Shown piece by piece: positions 26,014 to 34,043 of a stretch of 64,000 nt of DNA. The notes beneath the pieces are model-generated. The model saw only the letters and a list, made by a program, of their open reading frames with translations, did not search any database and was not told the DNA's origin. This DNA is from Streptomyces sp. YIM 121038. Lineage in GTDB: Bacteria > Actinomycetota > Actinomycetes > Streptomycetales > Streptomycetaceae. Each line of letters starts with the position of its first letter. The first letter of the stretch is position 1. A program made the translations under genes and the position numbers. The DNA lies in assembly GCF_006088715.1 (NCBI RefSeq), contig NZ_CP030771.1, positions 7,500,001 to 7,564,000 on the forward strand, given 5' to 3'.

Positions 26014-26823
26014 TCAGGGGCGCGTGCGCAGGGCCTTCTCGATGGTGCGCATGATCTCGTCGAGGGGGGCGTCCGTACGGGCCACGGTCACCAGGACCTC
26101 ACCCCGGTCCGAGACGGTCGCGGGCGCCCCCGAGGGGGCCGCGTCGCGCCCGGCGCCGATGCCCGTCCCGAACGTCCGCCGCACGATGCCGAAGGCGTGG
26201 TCGAGCTGGCCCTCCACGTCCCCCTGGCCCCCGGCCCGCAGCCACCGCCGCAGCACGTGGTTGTGGGCCGTGACGACGGCGGACGCCGCGACCTCCGCGA
26301 GCAGCGGGTCGTCGTTGCCGTCGTGGTGGGCGTGCTCGTCGAAGTGGCCCAGGAGATAGCGCGTGAACAGCCGCTCGTAGCGCGCCACGGAGGCGATCTC
26401 GCGCTCCCGCAGGGTCGGGACCTCGCGCGTGAGGCGGTAGCGCTCCACGGAGACGGTGGGCGACGCCGCGTACATCTTCATGACTTCCTTGATGCCGCGG
26501 CACACGGTGTCGAGCGGATGCTCGTGCGCGGGCGCCGCGTTGAGCACGGCCTCCGCACGGATCAACGTGTCGTCGTGGTCGGGGAAGATCGCCTCTTCCT
26601 TGGAGCGGAAGTGGCGGAAGAAGGTCCGCCGGGCCACCCCGGCCGCGGCCGCGATCTCGTCGACCGTCGTGGCCTCGTACCCCTTGGTCGCGAACAGCTC
26701 CATGGCCGCGGCCGCGAGCTCGCGGCGCATCTTGAGCCGCTGCGCGGCGGCACGGCTGCCCGCGGCGCTCTCCGGAGCGTCGGGCGTAGCGGGCGTACGT
26801 GAGGACTTGGCGGCCTTGGGCAT
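26014..26823 (-). CDS. TetR/AcrR-family regulator next to the ethylmalonyl-CoA genes
   Basis: 269 aa from ATG 26823. An N-terminal HTH is clear, about residues 35-80: ELAAAAMELFATKGYEATTV, DEIAAAAGVARRTFFRHF. The C-terminal ligand domain is helical and lacks a recognisable signature, as usual. It stands between the tandem hydroxyacyl-CoA dehydrogenase and ccr, on the same strand, with its own terminator. A likely leaderless promoter (TACGTT at 26830-26835) overlaps a short dyad at 26836-26849, consistent with autorepression. Control of the neighbouring acyl-CoA genes, perhaps with an acyl-CoA ligand, is a reasonable inference. Confidence 0.88.
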   Translation of the reverse strand: MPKAAKSSRTPATPDAPESAAGSRAAAQRLKMRRELAAAAMELFATKGYEATTVDEIAAAAGVARRTFFRHFRSKEEAIFPDHDDTLIRAEAVLNAAPAHEHPLDTVCRGIKEVMKMYAASPTVSVERYRLTREVPTLREREIASVARYERLFTRYLLGHFDEHAHHDGNDDPLLAEVAASAVVTAHNHVLRRWLRAGGQGDVEGQLDHAFGIVRRTFGTGIGAGRDAAPSGAPATVSDRGEVLVTVARTDAPLDEIMRTIEKALRTRP

Positions 26824-26829
26824 GACCCG

Positions 26830-26849
26830 AACGTACTGCATGTGCGCAG
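26830..26849 (-). promoter_or_regulatory. Candidate tetR -10 box with adjacent dyad
   Basis: Minus-strand TACGTT (26830-26835) ends six bases before ATG 26823. It is followed by a 14-bp imperfect dyad, CTGC/GCAG arms, at 26836-26849. The same TACGTT hexamer is the proposed -10 of ccr. Confidence 0.35.
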
Positions 26850-26905
26850 CTGAGTGCGCCCGCGGGAGCGGACCGCCCGAGGGTTCGAGCAGCCCTCCCC
26901 AGTCC

Positions 26906-26945
26906 GCCCGCCCGGCGCGCACGACACCGTGCGCGGCGGGCGGGC
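26906..26945 (-). terminator. Terminator of the 3-hydroxyacyl-CoA dehydrogenase gene
   Basis: 17-bp stem with one mismatch (26906-26922 with 26929-26945), 6-nt loop, 15 bp after the stop at 26960. No U-tract. Confidence 0.65.
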
Positions 26946-26959
26946 CTTCCGGGGCCGGG

Positions 26960-28783
26960 TCAGCGCCGGGCATATTCGCGGAAGCCACGGCCCGTCTTGC
27001 GGCCGAGGCAGCCCGCGGCCACCAGATGCTCCAGGAGCGGCGCGGGCGCGAGGCCCGGCTCGCGGAATTCGCGGTGCAGGACCTTCTCGATGGCCAACGA
27101 CACGTCCAGGCCGACGACGTCCAGGAGCTCGAAGGGGCCCATGGGGTAGCCGCCGCCCAGCTTCATCGCGGCGTCGATGTCGTCGAGGGACGCGTAGTGT
27201 TCCTGGACCATCTTGATCGCGTTGTTGAGGTACGGGAACAGCAGGGCGTTCACGATGAACCCGGCCCGGTCCCCGCAGTCCACCGGGTGCTTCTTGATCG
27301 TCGCGCACAGTTCCCGGGCCGTCGCGTGCACCTCGTCGGTGGTGAGCACCGTCCGCACGATCTCGACGAGCTTCATCGCGGGCGCCGGGTTGAAGAAGTG
27401 CAGACCGATCACGTCACCGGGGCGCGAGGTGGCGCGGGCACAGGCCACGACCGGCAGCGAGGACGTGGTGGTGGCGAGGACGGCGCCCGGCTTGCAGATC
27501 TTGTCGAGCGTCGCGAACAGCTGCCGCTTGACCTCCAGGTCCTCCGCGGCGGCCTCGAGGGCCAGATCGACGTCCGCGAACGCCTCGTACGAGCCGCTCG
27601 GCGTGATCCGGTCCAGCGTCTTCGCGGCCGACTCCGCGGTCATCCGGCCCTTGTCGACGGAGCGCGCGAGCGACCTCGCGACGCGGGTCCTGGCCGCGAC
27701 GGCCTTCTCCTCGCTGCGGGCCGCCAGCACGACGTCGTACCCGGCCTTGGCGAACACCTCCGCGATCCCCGACGCCATGGTGCCGGAGCCGGCCACGCCC
27801 ACCGAGCGCACCTCGCGCCCCCGCACCTGCCGCGCGCCCTCGACGGGCGTCAGCGCGTCCCGCACCACCTCGCCGCTGTCCGGCTCGGCGTACGTGTAGA
27901 AGCCGCGGCCCGCCTTGCGCCCCGTCAGGCCCGCCTCGCTGAGCTGCTTGAGGATCGGCGCGGGCGCGTGCAGCCGGTCGCGCGACTCGGCGTACATGGC
28001 GTCGAGGACGGTGCGGGCGGTGTCGACGCCGATCAGGTCGAGCAGCGCGAGCGGCCCCATCGGCAGACCGCAGCCGAGCCGCATCGCCGCGTCGATGTCC
28101 TCGCGGCTCGCGTACTTCGCCTCGTACATCGCCGCTGCCTGGTTGAGGTAGCCGAAGAGCAGTCCGTCGGCGACGAATCCGGGGCGGTCGCCGACGGCGA
28201 CGGGCTCCTTGCCGAGCGCGGCGGCGAGTTCGGTGACGGTGGCGACGGCCGCGGGGGCGGTCAGGACGGACGAGACGACCTCGACGAGCTTCATCGCGGG
28301 CGCAGGGTTGAAGAAGTGCAGGCCCAACACCCGCTCGGGGCGGGCCGACTCGGCCGCGAGCCGCGTCACGGACAGGGCGTTGGTGCCGGTGGCGAGGATC
28401 GTGTCCGGGCGCACGATGCCGTCGAGCGCGCGGAAGATCTGCTGCTTGACCTCGTACGACTCCGGCGCGACCTCGATCACCAGGTCCGCGTCGGCGGCGG
28501 CCTGGAGGTCGGTGAAGGTGCGGAAGCGGGCGAGGGCGTCCGCGCGTTCGCCCTCGGTGAGCCGCTCGCGGCGCACGGCGCGCGCCGTCGAGGCCTCCAG
28601 GGCGGCGACGGCGTGCGCGGCGGCCTGCTCGCTGATGTCGATGCCGATGACCTCGCGGCCCGCGACGGCGAGGACTTCGGCGATGCCCGCGCCCATCGTG
28701 CCGAGGCCGACGACGGCGACGGTGCGCAGCGGCGCGCCGGACGTACTGGACGTGCTGGACGGACGGGCGGAGGGAGCGTCCAT
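26960..28783 (-). CDS. Tandem-duplicated 3-hydroxyacyl-CoA (3-hydroxybutyryl-CoA) dehydrogenase
   Basis: 607 aa from ATG 28783. It contains two complete dehydrogenase units in one chain: residues about 20-310 start with RTVAVVGLGTMGAGIAEV and about 325-607 start with RSVGVAGSGTMASGIAEV. Each has LGLHFFNPAPAMKLVE or IGLHFFNPAPAMKLVE with the catalytic His, and a C-terminal helical half with GPLALLDLIG or GPFELLDVVG and GRKAGRGFYTY or GRKTGRGFREY. The second Gly loop is altered (GSGTMASG). The enzyme interconverts acetoacetyl-CoA and 3-hydroxybutyryl-CoA, feeding crotonyl-CoA to Ccr. A typical single unit is about 285 aa, so this is a fusion of two. Confidence 0.93.
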   Translation of the reverse strand: MDAPSARPSSTSSTSGAPLRTVAVVGLGTMGAGIAEVLAVAGREVIGIDISEQAAAHAVAALEASTARAVRRERLTEGERADALARFRTFTDLQAAADADLVIEVAPESYEVKQQIFRALDGIVRPDTILATGTNALSVTRLAAESARPERVLGLHFFNPAPAMKLVEVVSSVLTAPAAVATVTELAAALGKEPVAVGDRPGFVADGLLFGYLNQAAAMYEAKYASREDIDAAMRLGCGLPMGPLALLDLIGVDTARTVLDAMYAESRDRLHAPAPILKQLSEAGLTGRKAGRGFYTYAEPDSGEVVRDALTPVEGARQVRGREVRSVGVAGSGTMASGIAEVFAKAGYDVVLAARSEEKAVAARTRVARSLARSVDKGRMTAESAAKTLDRITPSGSYEAFADVDLALEAAAEDLEVKRQLFATLDKICKPGAVLATTTSSLPVVACARATSRPGDVIGLHFFNPAPAMKLVEIVRTVLTTDEVHATARELCATIKKHPVDCGDRAGFIVNALLFPYLNNAIKMVQEHYASLDDIDAAMKLGGGYPMGPFELLDVVGLDVSLAIEKVLHREFREPGLAPAPLLEHLVAAGCLGRKTGRGFREYARR

Positions 28784-28965
28784 GCGGGGACTCCAGGGAG
28801 TGAGTGACGACTGAGAGGGCGCACGCGCGGGGCGCGCGCAGGGGCGCATCGGACACGACGGCGCGCGCGTGAAAGCCACGCGAGCGGCGTGAAGGGGTGT
28901 ACGGCGCGCGTGAGTTGCGCGAGAAGGGGAGCCGACGGGCCCGGTCCCGGAGCCGCGTCGTCCTG

Positions 28966-28981
28966 CGGTACGTGCGTACCG
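28966..28981. promoter_or_regulatory. Palindrome CGGTACG-TG-CGTACCG
   Basis: Perfect 7-bp arms with a 2-bp centre, in the divergent spacer, 183 bp from the dehydrogenase start. It is a plausible operator for a dimeric regulator; identity unknown. Confidence 0.4.
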
Positions 28982-29079
28982 AACCGACAACACTCTCGAC
29001 GGCTGCGTCACCAGGCCGTCAGGAGTCGTGGAACTGCTGCGTGGAGCTACTACGGGGAGTGTGCCCCGCTCACTTGAGA

Positions 29080-29094
29080 TTAACCGGTGAGTAA
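29080..29094. promoter_or_regulatory. Imperfect dyad TTAACCGGTGAGTAA
   Basis: TTAnnC and GnnTAA half-sites around three bases. The high A/T content stands out against the surroundings. Some actinobacterial acyl-CoA regulators bind GTTAA/TTAAC-like dyads, so a link with the TetR protein at 26014-26823 is worth testing. Confidence 0.4.
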
Positions 29095-29135
29095 CGAGCG
29101 CGCCAGCCCCCGGTGCCTGTGACCTCGGTCGCGAC

Positions 29136-29141
29136 TAGGCT
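29136..29141 (+). promoter_or_regulatory. Candidate -10 box (TAGGCT) of the leaderless HEAT-protein gene
   Basis: TAGGCT ends six bases before ATG 29148, without an SD in between. This puts transcription initiation at the start codon. Confidence 0.5.
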
Positions 29142-29147
29142 CACCGC

Positions 29148-29726
29148 ATGGATGCGGAGTTGCGGACGGTGACGGATCGCTTACGACGCGAGGCGGCCGC
29201 GTCGGGAGCGCAGAAGGCGTACGAGAGACTGCTGGCCGTCAGTGATCCGGACGAGCTGGCGGGGATGCTCCAGGCGGCGGGACAGCCCCTGTGGGCCAGG
29301 GAGTTGGCGGCGGTGCGGCTCGGCCTCGCGGGCGACAAGCGCGCCTTCGAGTCGCTCGTGCTGCTGCTCAACCACCGGGACCCGCCGCGCTGCGCGGCCG
29401 CCGCGCACGCGCTCGCCCGGCTCGGCGACCCGCGCACGGCACGCGCGGCGGCCGCGCTCGCCACGAACGAGCTCCGGGTGGCCTACGCCCTGCACCCCGT
29501 GCGGCTCCTCACCGAGCTGCGCGCCCCGGAGTCGGCGCCCGCGCTCATCACCACGCTGCGCCGCCGCCTCGCGCCCAACGACCCGTACGGCAAGGTGGCG
29601 CTGGCCTGTGTGGAGGGCCTGGGCGCGCTGGGGGACGCCCGGGCGATCCCGGTGCTCACGGCCGCCGTCGCCCACCCGCGCCTCGCGGCGGCCGCCGCGG
29701 CGGCCCTGGCCCGGGTGTCGGCGTGA
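29148..29726 (+). CDS. HEAT-repeat protein with a TTA codon
   Basis: 192 aa. The sequence is a run of paired amphipathic helices typical of HEAT repeats, for example ARELAAVRLGLAGDKRAFES, CAAAAHALARLGDPRTARAA and ALACVEGLGALGDARAIPVL. In Streptomyces, similar proteins are sometimes annotated as adenylosuccinate lyase; I see no lyase signature. HEAT solenoids usually mediate protein-protein contacts, and no enzyme activity is evident. Codon 12 is TTA (29181-29183), the rare leucine codon read by the bldA tRNA, so expression may depend on development. No SD; a leaderless start is likely. Confidence 0.75.
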   Translation: MDAELRTVTDRLRREAAASGAQKAYERLLAVSDPDELAGMLQAAGQPLWARELAAVRLGLAGDKRAFESLVLLLNHRDPPRCAAAAHALARLGDPRTARAAAALATNELRVAYALHPVRLLTELRAPESAPALITTLRRRLAPNDPYGKVALACVEGLGALGDARAIPVLTAAVAHPRLAAAAAAALARVSA

Positions 29727-29814
29727 GGCGTACGGGCACCAGGGGGTGCGCGTACGGGCTCAGCGGTCCGGGCCGCGGGGCCGGTGGCGAGGTGCCCCTG
29801 GGCCGGTGGTGGCG

Positions 29815-30231
29815 CTATGCGCCCGCGGCGGCCTCGTCCGGCACGATCGCCAGGGCCTCTATCTCCATCAGGAACTCGGGCGAGATCAGCGCCGCGACCT
29901 GCATCGCCGAGGACGCCGGAAGGCGCGTCGGGTCGAGATGGGCGTCCCGCGCGGCGCGCACCGCGGACATGTGGGACATGTCCGTGACGAAGTACGTCAG
30001 CTTGATCACGTCGTCGAAGGTGGCGCCCGCGGCCGCCAGACAGCGGCGCAGATTCTCGAAGACCCGCATGGCCTGGGCCGCGGCGTCGCCCGCGCCCACC
30101 AGCTCGCCCCGCTCGTCCAGGGCGAGCTGACCGGAGACGGCGACCAGACGGCCGGTGCCCGTCACGACGTGGGTGTACGCCGTGGCGGGTGCGACTCCGT
30201 CAGGGGCGTGGATGTGCGTCAGTCGGCTCAT
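29815..30231 (-). CDS. RidA/YjgF-family enamine/imine deaminase
   Basis: 138 aa from ATG 30231 with GGGGA upstream; in-frame ATGs at 30240 and 30261 are less likely. RidA features are present: VVTGTGRLVAVSGQLALDER, AAQAMRVFENLRRCLAAAGA, DVIKLTYFVTDMSHM and the C-terminal SPEFLMEIEALAIV with the conserved Glu. The usual conserved Arg is not in the standard RxAV(x)V position (here ASSAMQVAALI), so reactivity may differ from classic RidA. The family hydrolyses reactive enamines from PLP enzymes. Single gene on the minus strand. Confidence 0.85.
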   Translation of the reverse strand: MSRLTHIHAPDGVAPATAYTHVVTGTGRLVAVSGQLALDERGELVGAGDAAAQAMRVFENLRRCLAAAGATFDDVIKLTYFVTDMSHMSAVRAARDAHLDPTRLPASSAMQVAALISPEFLMEIEALAIVPDEAAAGA

Positions 30232-30291
30232 GATCCCCATGGTGGACCATGGGTCTGACAACGCCCCCGGCGCCCGCCGCGCACACCCCGT

Positions 30292-30319
30292 CGGCGGGCC
30301 CGGTTCCGCGGGCCCGCCG
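30292..30319 (-). terminator. Terminator of the secreted peptidase gene
   Basis: Perfect 11-bp stem (30292-30302 with 30309-30319) and a 6-nt loop, 10 bp past the stop at 30329. No U-tract. Confidence 0.6.
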
Positions 30320-30328
30320 GGCGCGGGA

Positions 30329-31915
30329 TCAGCTGCGGAAGCCGAGCAGCCCGTGCAGTTCGGCGCTCCGCGCCGCCTTGCCGCGGGCCGGTGCCCGTCG
30401 CGGCTTCGGGTCCGGCAGCGCCTTGCACACCGCGTCGACCTCGCCGCCGCTGCTCGGCACCCGGCCCTTGTCGAGGTACTTCGCCAAGTACCGGTCCAGG
30501 CAGGCGTTCCCGCTCAGGGTGACGCCGTGGTTGCCGCCGCCCCACTCCACCACGAGGCGTGAGCCGCGCAGCTTGCGGTGCATCGTGATCGCTCCCTCGT
30601 AGGGGGTCGCCGCGTCGTCCGTCGCCTGGAAGAGGAGCACCGGCGGCAGCGCGGAGTTGCGGACGTCCGTCGGGCGCAGGCCGGCGGTCGGCCAGAACGC
30701 GCACGGCGCGTTGTACCAGGCGTTGTTCCAGGTCATGAAGGGCGCCTTCGCGTACACCGCCCAGTTGTCCGCGCGCCACCGGTCCCAGTCGCGCGGCCAC
30801 GCCGCGTCCCGGCACTGCACGGCCGCGTACACCGAGAAGCCGTTGTCGCCCGCCGCGTCCACGGCGCCCAGGCTCTCGTACGCTTTCACGAGCGGCCCGG
30901 TCCGCCGGTGGTTCGCGTAGGCCGCGAACGCGTCGGCGAGCAGCGGCCAGTAGCCGTTGTAGTAGCCGCCCGGCAGATAGGTGTCCTCCAGCTCCGCGGC
31001 GCCGACCTTCCTGCCCGCGGGCCTCTCGGCGACGGCCGCGCGCATGGCGTACCACTTGGCCTCGACCTTGTCCGGGTCCTTGCCGAGCTTGTACGTCGTG
31101 TGGTGCTTGGCCACCCAGGCGAGGAACGCCTTGTGGCGGGCGTCGAACGCGAAGTCCTGGCTGAGGTTGGCCTCGTACCAGACGGCTGTCGGGTCGACCA
31201 CGGAGTCGAGCACCATGCGGCGCACGCGGTGGGGGAACAGCCGCGCGTAGACGGCGCCCAGATAGGTGCCGTACGAGTACCCGAAGTAGGAGATCTTCCG
31301 GGCGCCGAGGGCCGCCCGGATCGCGTCGATGTCCTTGGCCGCGCTGACCGTGTCGATGTACGGCAGGACGTCCGCGTACTTCTTGGCGCACGCCTTGGCG
31401 AAGGCCTGGACCCGGCGCAGGTTCGCGCTCTCCAGGGCGGGCGTCGCCGGCACCGAGTCGGGCCGGACCGGAGCGGCGTGCCCGGGGCGGCAGGTGAGGG
31501 CCGGGGTGCTGCGGCCCACGCCGCGCGGGTCGAAGCCGATGACGTCGTACTGGGCGGCCACCTTCTTCGGCAGGGCCGCGGCGACGGATCCGGCCATCGT
31601 CAGGCCGCTGCCGCCGGGGCCGCCGGGGTTGACCAGGAGGGGCCCCTGGTACGTCTTCGCGGTGTGCCGCACGCGCGAGAGGGCGAGCGTGACCTGCTGC
31701 CCGTGCCGGTGGTCGTGGTCGAGCGGCACCTTCAGGGACGCGCACTGCAGGCGCGGGTGGTCGGGCGTCGCGCACTTCTTCCACACGAGGGTCTTCGGCG
31801 GGTGCGGGGTGCGCGGCGTGGTCCGTGAGTCGGCGCCCGCGGCGGCGGGCACCGCCGCGACGAGACCGGCCATCAGGGCGGCGACACCGCACAGCGAGAC
31901 GGCGCTTCTTCTCAT
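30329..31915 (-). CDS. Secreted alpha/beta hydrolase, tripeptidyl-aminopeptidase type (S33)
   Basis: 528 aa with a Sec-type signal peptide (MRRSAVSLCGVAALMAGLVA, then AVPAAAGADS), so it is exported. The catalytic domain has VNPGGPGGSGLTMAG (oxyanion region), YDVIGFDPRGVGRSTP and the nucleophile elbow YFGYSYGTYLGAVYA. The C-terminal TAP-like domain (PVLLFQATDDAATPYEGAIT, then VVEWGGGNHGVTLSGNACLD) supplies the Asp and His. It resembles Streptomyces Tap/SlpD/SlpE, which release tripeptides from protein N termini outside the cell. It has GGGAGG close to the ATG at 31915 and stands alone. Confidence 0.9.
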   Translation of the reverse strand: MRRSAVSLCGVAALMAGLVAAVPAAAGADSRTTPRTPHPPKTLVWKKCATPDHPRLQCASLKVPLDHDHRHGQQVTLALSRVRHTAKTYQGPLLVNPGGPGGSGLTMAGSVAAALPKKVAAQYDVIGFDPRGVGRSTPALTCRPGHAAPVRPDSVPATPALESANLRRVQAFAKACAKKYADVLPYIDTVSAAKDIDAIRAALGARKISYFGYSYGTYLGAVYARLFPHRVRRMVLDSVVDPTAVWYEANLSQDFAFDARHKAFLAWVAKHHTTYKLGKDPDKVEAKWYAMRAAVAERPAGRKVGAAELEDTYLPGGYYNGYWPLLADAFAAYANHRRTGPLVKAYESLGAVDAAGDNGFSVYAAVQCRDAAWPRDWDRWRADNWAVYAKAPFMTWNNAWYNAPCAFWPTAGLRPTDVRNSALPPVLLFQATDDAATPYEGAITMHRKLRGSRLVVEWGGGNHGVTLSGNACLDRYLAKYLDKGRVPSSGGEVDAVCKALPDPKPRRAPARGKAARSAELHGLLGFRS

Positions 31916-32059
31916 CGAGCCTCCCGGGACGGAGGGTTCGGGGCCGTGCGGCCCACGACCCTCGCCGCATGGTCCCGGAATCCCTGCCCGGAAGAGGGCG
32001 TTCTGACAAGAAATGACCTGAAAGGAGCACGGCCTGAACGGGTGCCCGCCGCCCTTCGG

Positions 32060-33106
32060 TCAGAGCAGCGTGAGCTGCGTGGCCTCTGGTGCGGACGCGG
32101 CCTCCTGGGGTGCCTCCCGGGGTACGCGGATGCGGCGCGCGCCGCCCGCGCGCGAGGGGCCGATGCCGAACTCCTCGGCCAGCTCGTGCACCTGGCGGGT
32201 GACGCGGCGCTGGTACCACTTGGGCGCGTAGTCGCCCTCCGCGTACAGGCGCTCGTAGCGCCGCACCAGATGCGGGTGATGGTGTCCCAGCCACTCCATG
32301 AACCACTCGCGCGCACCGGGGCGCAGATGCAGGACGAGCGGGGTCACCGACGTCGCCCCGGCCTGCGCGACCGCCCGCACCGTGGCGCGCAGCTGGTCCG
32401 GGTGGTCGCCGAGGAAGGGGATCACCGGCGCCATCAGGACGCCGCAGCCGATGCCGTGCTCGGTGAGCGTGCGCACGACCTCCAGGCGGCGCGCGGGCGC
32501 GGGCGTGCCCGGCTCGACGGTGCGCCACAGGGCCTCATCGAGGAAGCCGACGGACACCGAGATGCCGACGTCGGTGACGGCGGCGGCCCGGCGCAGCAGG
32601 TCCAGGTCGCGCAGGATCAGCGTGCCCTTGGTGAGGATCGAGAACGGGTTCGCGTGCGCGCGCAGGGCCTCGATGATGCCCGGCATCAGGCGGTAGCGGC
32701 CCTCCGCGCGCTGGTAGCAGTCGACGTTCGTGCCCATCGCGATGTGGTCGCCGTGCCAGCGGGGCGAGGCCAGCTCGCGGCGCAGCAGGTCGGGCGCGTT
32801 CACCTTCACGACGATCTGGCTGTCGAAGCCGAGCCCGGTGTCGAGGTCCAGATAGCTGTGCGTCTTGCGCGCGAAGCAGTACACGCACGCGTGCGTGCAG
32901 CCCCGGTAGGGGTTGACCGTCCACTCGAAGGGCATGCGGGAGGCCCCGGGCACGCGGTTCACGATCGATCTGGCCCGGACCTCGTGGAAGGTGATCCCAC
33001 GGAACTCGGGCGTGTCGAAGGTCCGGGTGGTCACCGCGTCCGCGCCGAACAGCGCGGCGTCCGCGGTGCCCCGGCGCGGCCCGTCGGACAGGCTCTCCCA
33101 GCGCAT
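32060..33106 (-). CDS. Radical SAM protein, Rv2578c-like (SplB-type fold)
   Basis: 348 aa from ATG 33106, with GAGGAGG seven bases upstream. The radical-SAM cluster motif is YRGCTHACVYCFARKTH (C-x3-C-x2-C) near residues 60-75. Following segments (NVDCYQRAEGRYRLMPGIIE, FSILTKGTLILRD, VGISVSVGFLDEALW, VLMAPVIPFLGD) match the Rv2578c/SplB-like group. Members are mostly uncharacterised; spore photoproduct lyase is a distant relative. The C-terminal tail is basic then hydrophobic. Single gene; no partner is evident. Confidence 0.88.
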   Translation of the reverse strand: MRWESLSDGPRRGTADAALFGADAVTTRTFDTPEFRGITFHEVRARSIVNRVPGASRMPFEWTVNPYRGCTHACVYCFARKTHSYLDLDTGLGFDSQIVVKVNAPDLLRRELASPRWHGDHIAMGTNVDCYQRAEGRYRLMPGIIEALRAHANPFSILTKGTLILRDLDLLRRAAAVTDVGISVSVGFLDEALWRTVEPGTPAPARRLEVVRTLTEHGIGCGVLMAPVIPFLGDHPDQLRATVRAVAQAGATSVTPLVLHLRPGAREWFMEWLGHHHPHLVRRYERLYAEGDYAPKWYQRRVTRQVHELAEEFGIGPSRAGGARRIRVPREAPQEAASAPEATQLTLL

Positions 33107-33263
33107 GACGCCTCCTCGGTAGCACTGACCACAGAATAGAACACATGTTCCCTTGATCGTGCGGACGTCACCCCCGACCTGAGGGGGACCCGATTTGGGG
33201 CGCCGCCGCACGGGGTGGTTGGGTGACGGTCGAACCTTTGAGACACCAACTGGAGGAAGTGCC

Positions 33264-33707
33264 ATGGCGCAGGTCGAGGCGACCACGGAGCGGATCATCA
33301 CGGCGCGGCCGGAGGACGTCTTCGATGCGCTCGCCGACTACAGCGGCACGCGCGCGAAGATCCTGTCCGAGCACTTCAGCGAGTACGAGGTGCGCGAGGG
33401 CGGCGACGGCGAGGGCACCCTCGTCCACTGGAAGCTCCAGGCCACCAGCAAGCGCGTCCGCGACTGCCTGCTCGAGGTGAGCGAGCCCACCGACGGCGAG
33501 CTGGTCGAGAAGGACCGCAACTCGTCCATGGTCACCACCTGGCGCGTGACCCCCGCGGGTGAGGGCAAGGCGCGCGTGGCCGTCTCCACGGTGTGGAACG
33601 GCGCGGGCGGCATCGGCGGCTTCTTCGAGAAGACCTTCGCCCCCAAGGGCCTCGCCCGCATCTACGACGCCGTCCTCGACAAGCTCGCCGCGGAGGTGGA
33701 GAAGTAG
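33264..33707 (+). CDS. SRPBCC-family protein (polyketide cyclase/START-like)
   Basis: 147 aa from ATG 33264 with GGAGGAAG upstream. The pattern TERIITARPEDVFDALADYS at the N terminus, a central run of beta strands (TLVHWKLQAT, RVRDCLLEV, MVTTWRVTP, ARVAVSTVWNG) and a final long helix ARIYDAVLDKLAAEVE is the helix-grip fold. It binds a hydrophobic ligand; many actinobacterial members are of unknown role. It is monocistronic, followed by a very long hairpin. Confidence 0.8.
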   Translation: MAQVEATTERIITARPEDVFDALADYSGTRAKILSEHFSEYEVREGGDGEGTLVHWKLQATSKRVRDCLLEVSEPTDGELVEKDRNSSMVTTWRVTPAGEGKARVAVSTVWNGAGGIGGFFEKTFAPKGLARIYDAVLDKLAAEVEK

Positions 33708-33799
33708 CCGGAGCCGAGACCGGCCGGGGCACCGACGGGCCGTCGGGGCCGCGCGGCCGGGAGTGAGGAACGGCGGCGAGAAATCGCCGCACCCGGCAG

Positions 33800-33851
33800 G
33801 GGAGTTGGGGCCGGTGCGACACGGAGCCGTGTCGCACCGGCCCCAACTCCC
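33800..33851. terminator. Very long perfect hairpin (25-bp arms, 2-nt loop)
   Basis: 33800-33824 is the exact reverse complement of 33827-33851. Placed 92 bp after the SRPBCC stop, it probably works as a terminator, and it is symmetrical enough to work in both directions. Arms of this length and purity are unusual for a terminator. Confidence 0.65.
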
Positions 33852-33931
33852 GTTTAAGCCATCAGGGTTGTTCCCACGCTCACCGTTTCGAGTGGTTTCC
33901 GGCGCGGTCCGGTGGTGCGCCGTAGGGCTCC

Positions 33932-33955
33932 CACCGGCGCTTACGTGCGCCGGTG
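33932..33955. promoter_or_regulatory. Dyad CACCGGCGC-N6-GCGCCGGTG
   Basis: Perfect 9-bp arms around TTACGT, 89 bp before the MFS start. It may be an operator for a regulator of the exporter gene or an RNA hairpin in its leader. No adjacent regulator gene is present. Confidence 0.45.
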
Positions 33956-34043
33956 CACCTCTCGGGGGGACTCGTCGCGCTTGCTCGCAGTTGTCGCGTA
34001 ATGCGAGAAATGGGCGGCGCAGGCGTGACGAGGGGAGCATCAG

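Larger units (their letters stand above)
28784..29147. other. Divergent intergenic region between the dehydrogenase and HEAT-protein genes
   Basis: 364 bp with no gene that I can support. It holds a 16-bp palindrome (28966-28981), an A/T-rich dyad (29080-29094) and a leaderless-type -10 box at 29136-29141. Control sites for both flanking genes are likely here. Confidence 0.6.
33708..34043. other. Intergenic region between the SRPBCC and MFS genes
   Basis: 336 bp without a supported gene. It contains the 25-bp-arm inverted repeat at 33800-33851, a second dyad at 33932-33955 and an SD (AGGGGAG, 34031-34037) for the MFS gene. Confidence 0.6.

Noticed and set aside
28966..28981. Possible tRNA or structured RNA in the 28784-29147 spacer
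   Set aside because: Only a short palindrome is present; no cloverleaf, CCA end or known riboswitch core could be found.
29148..29726. Annotation as adenylosuccinate lyase
   Set aside because: The protein is 192 aa of helical repeats and lacks the fumarase/lyase signature sequence; the name seems to be a propagated error.
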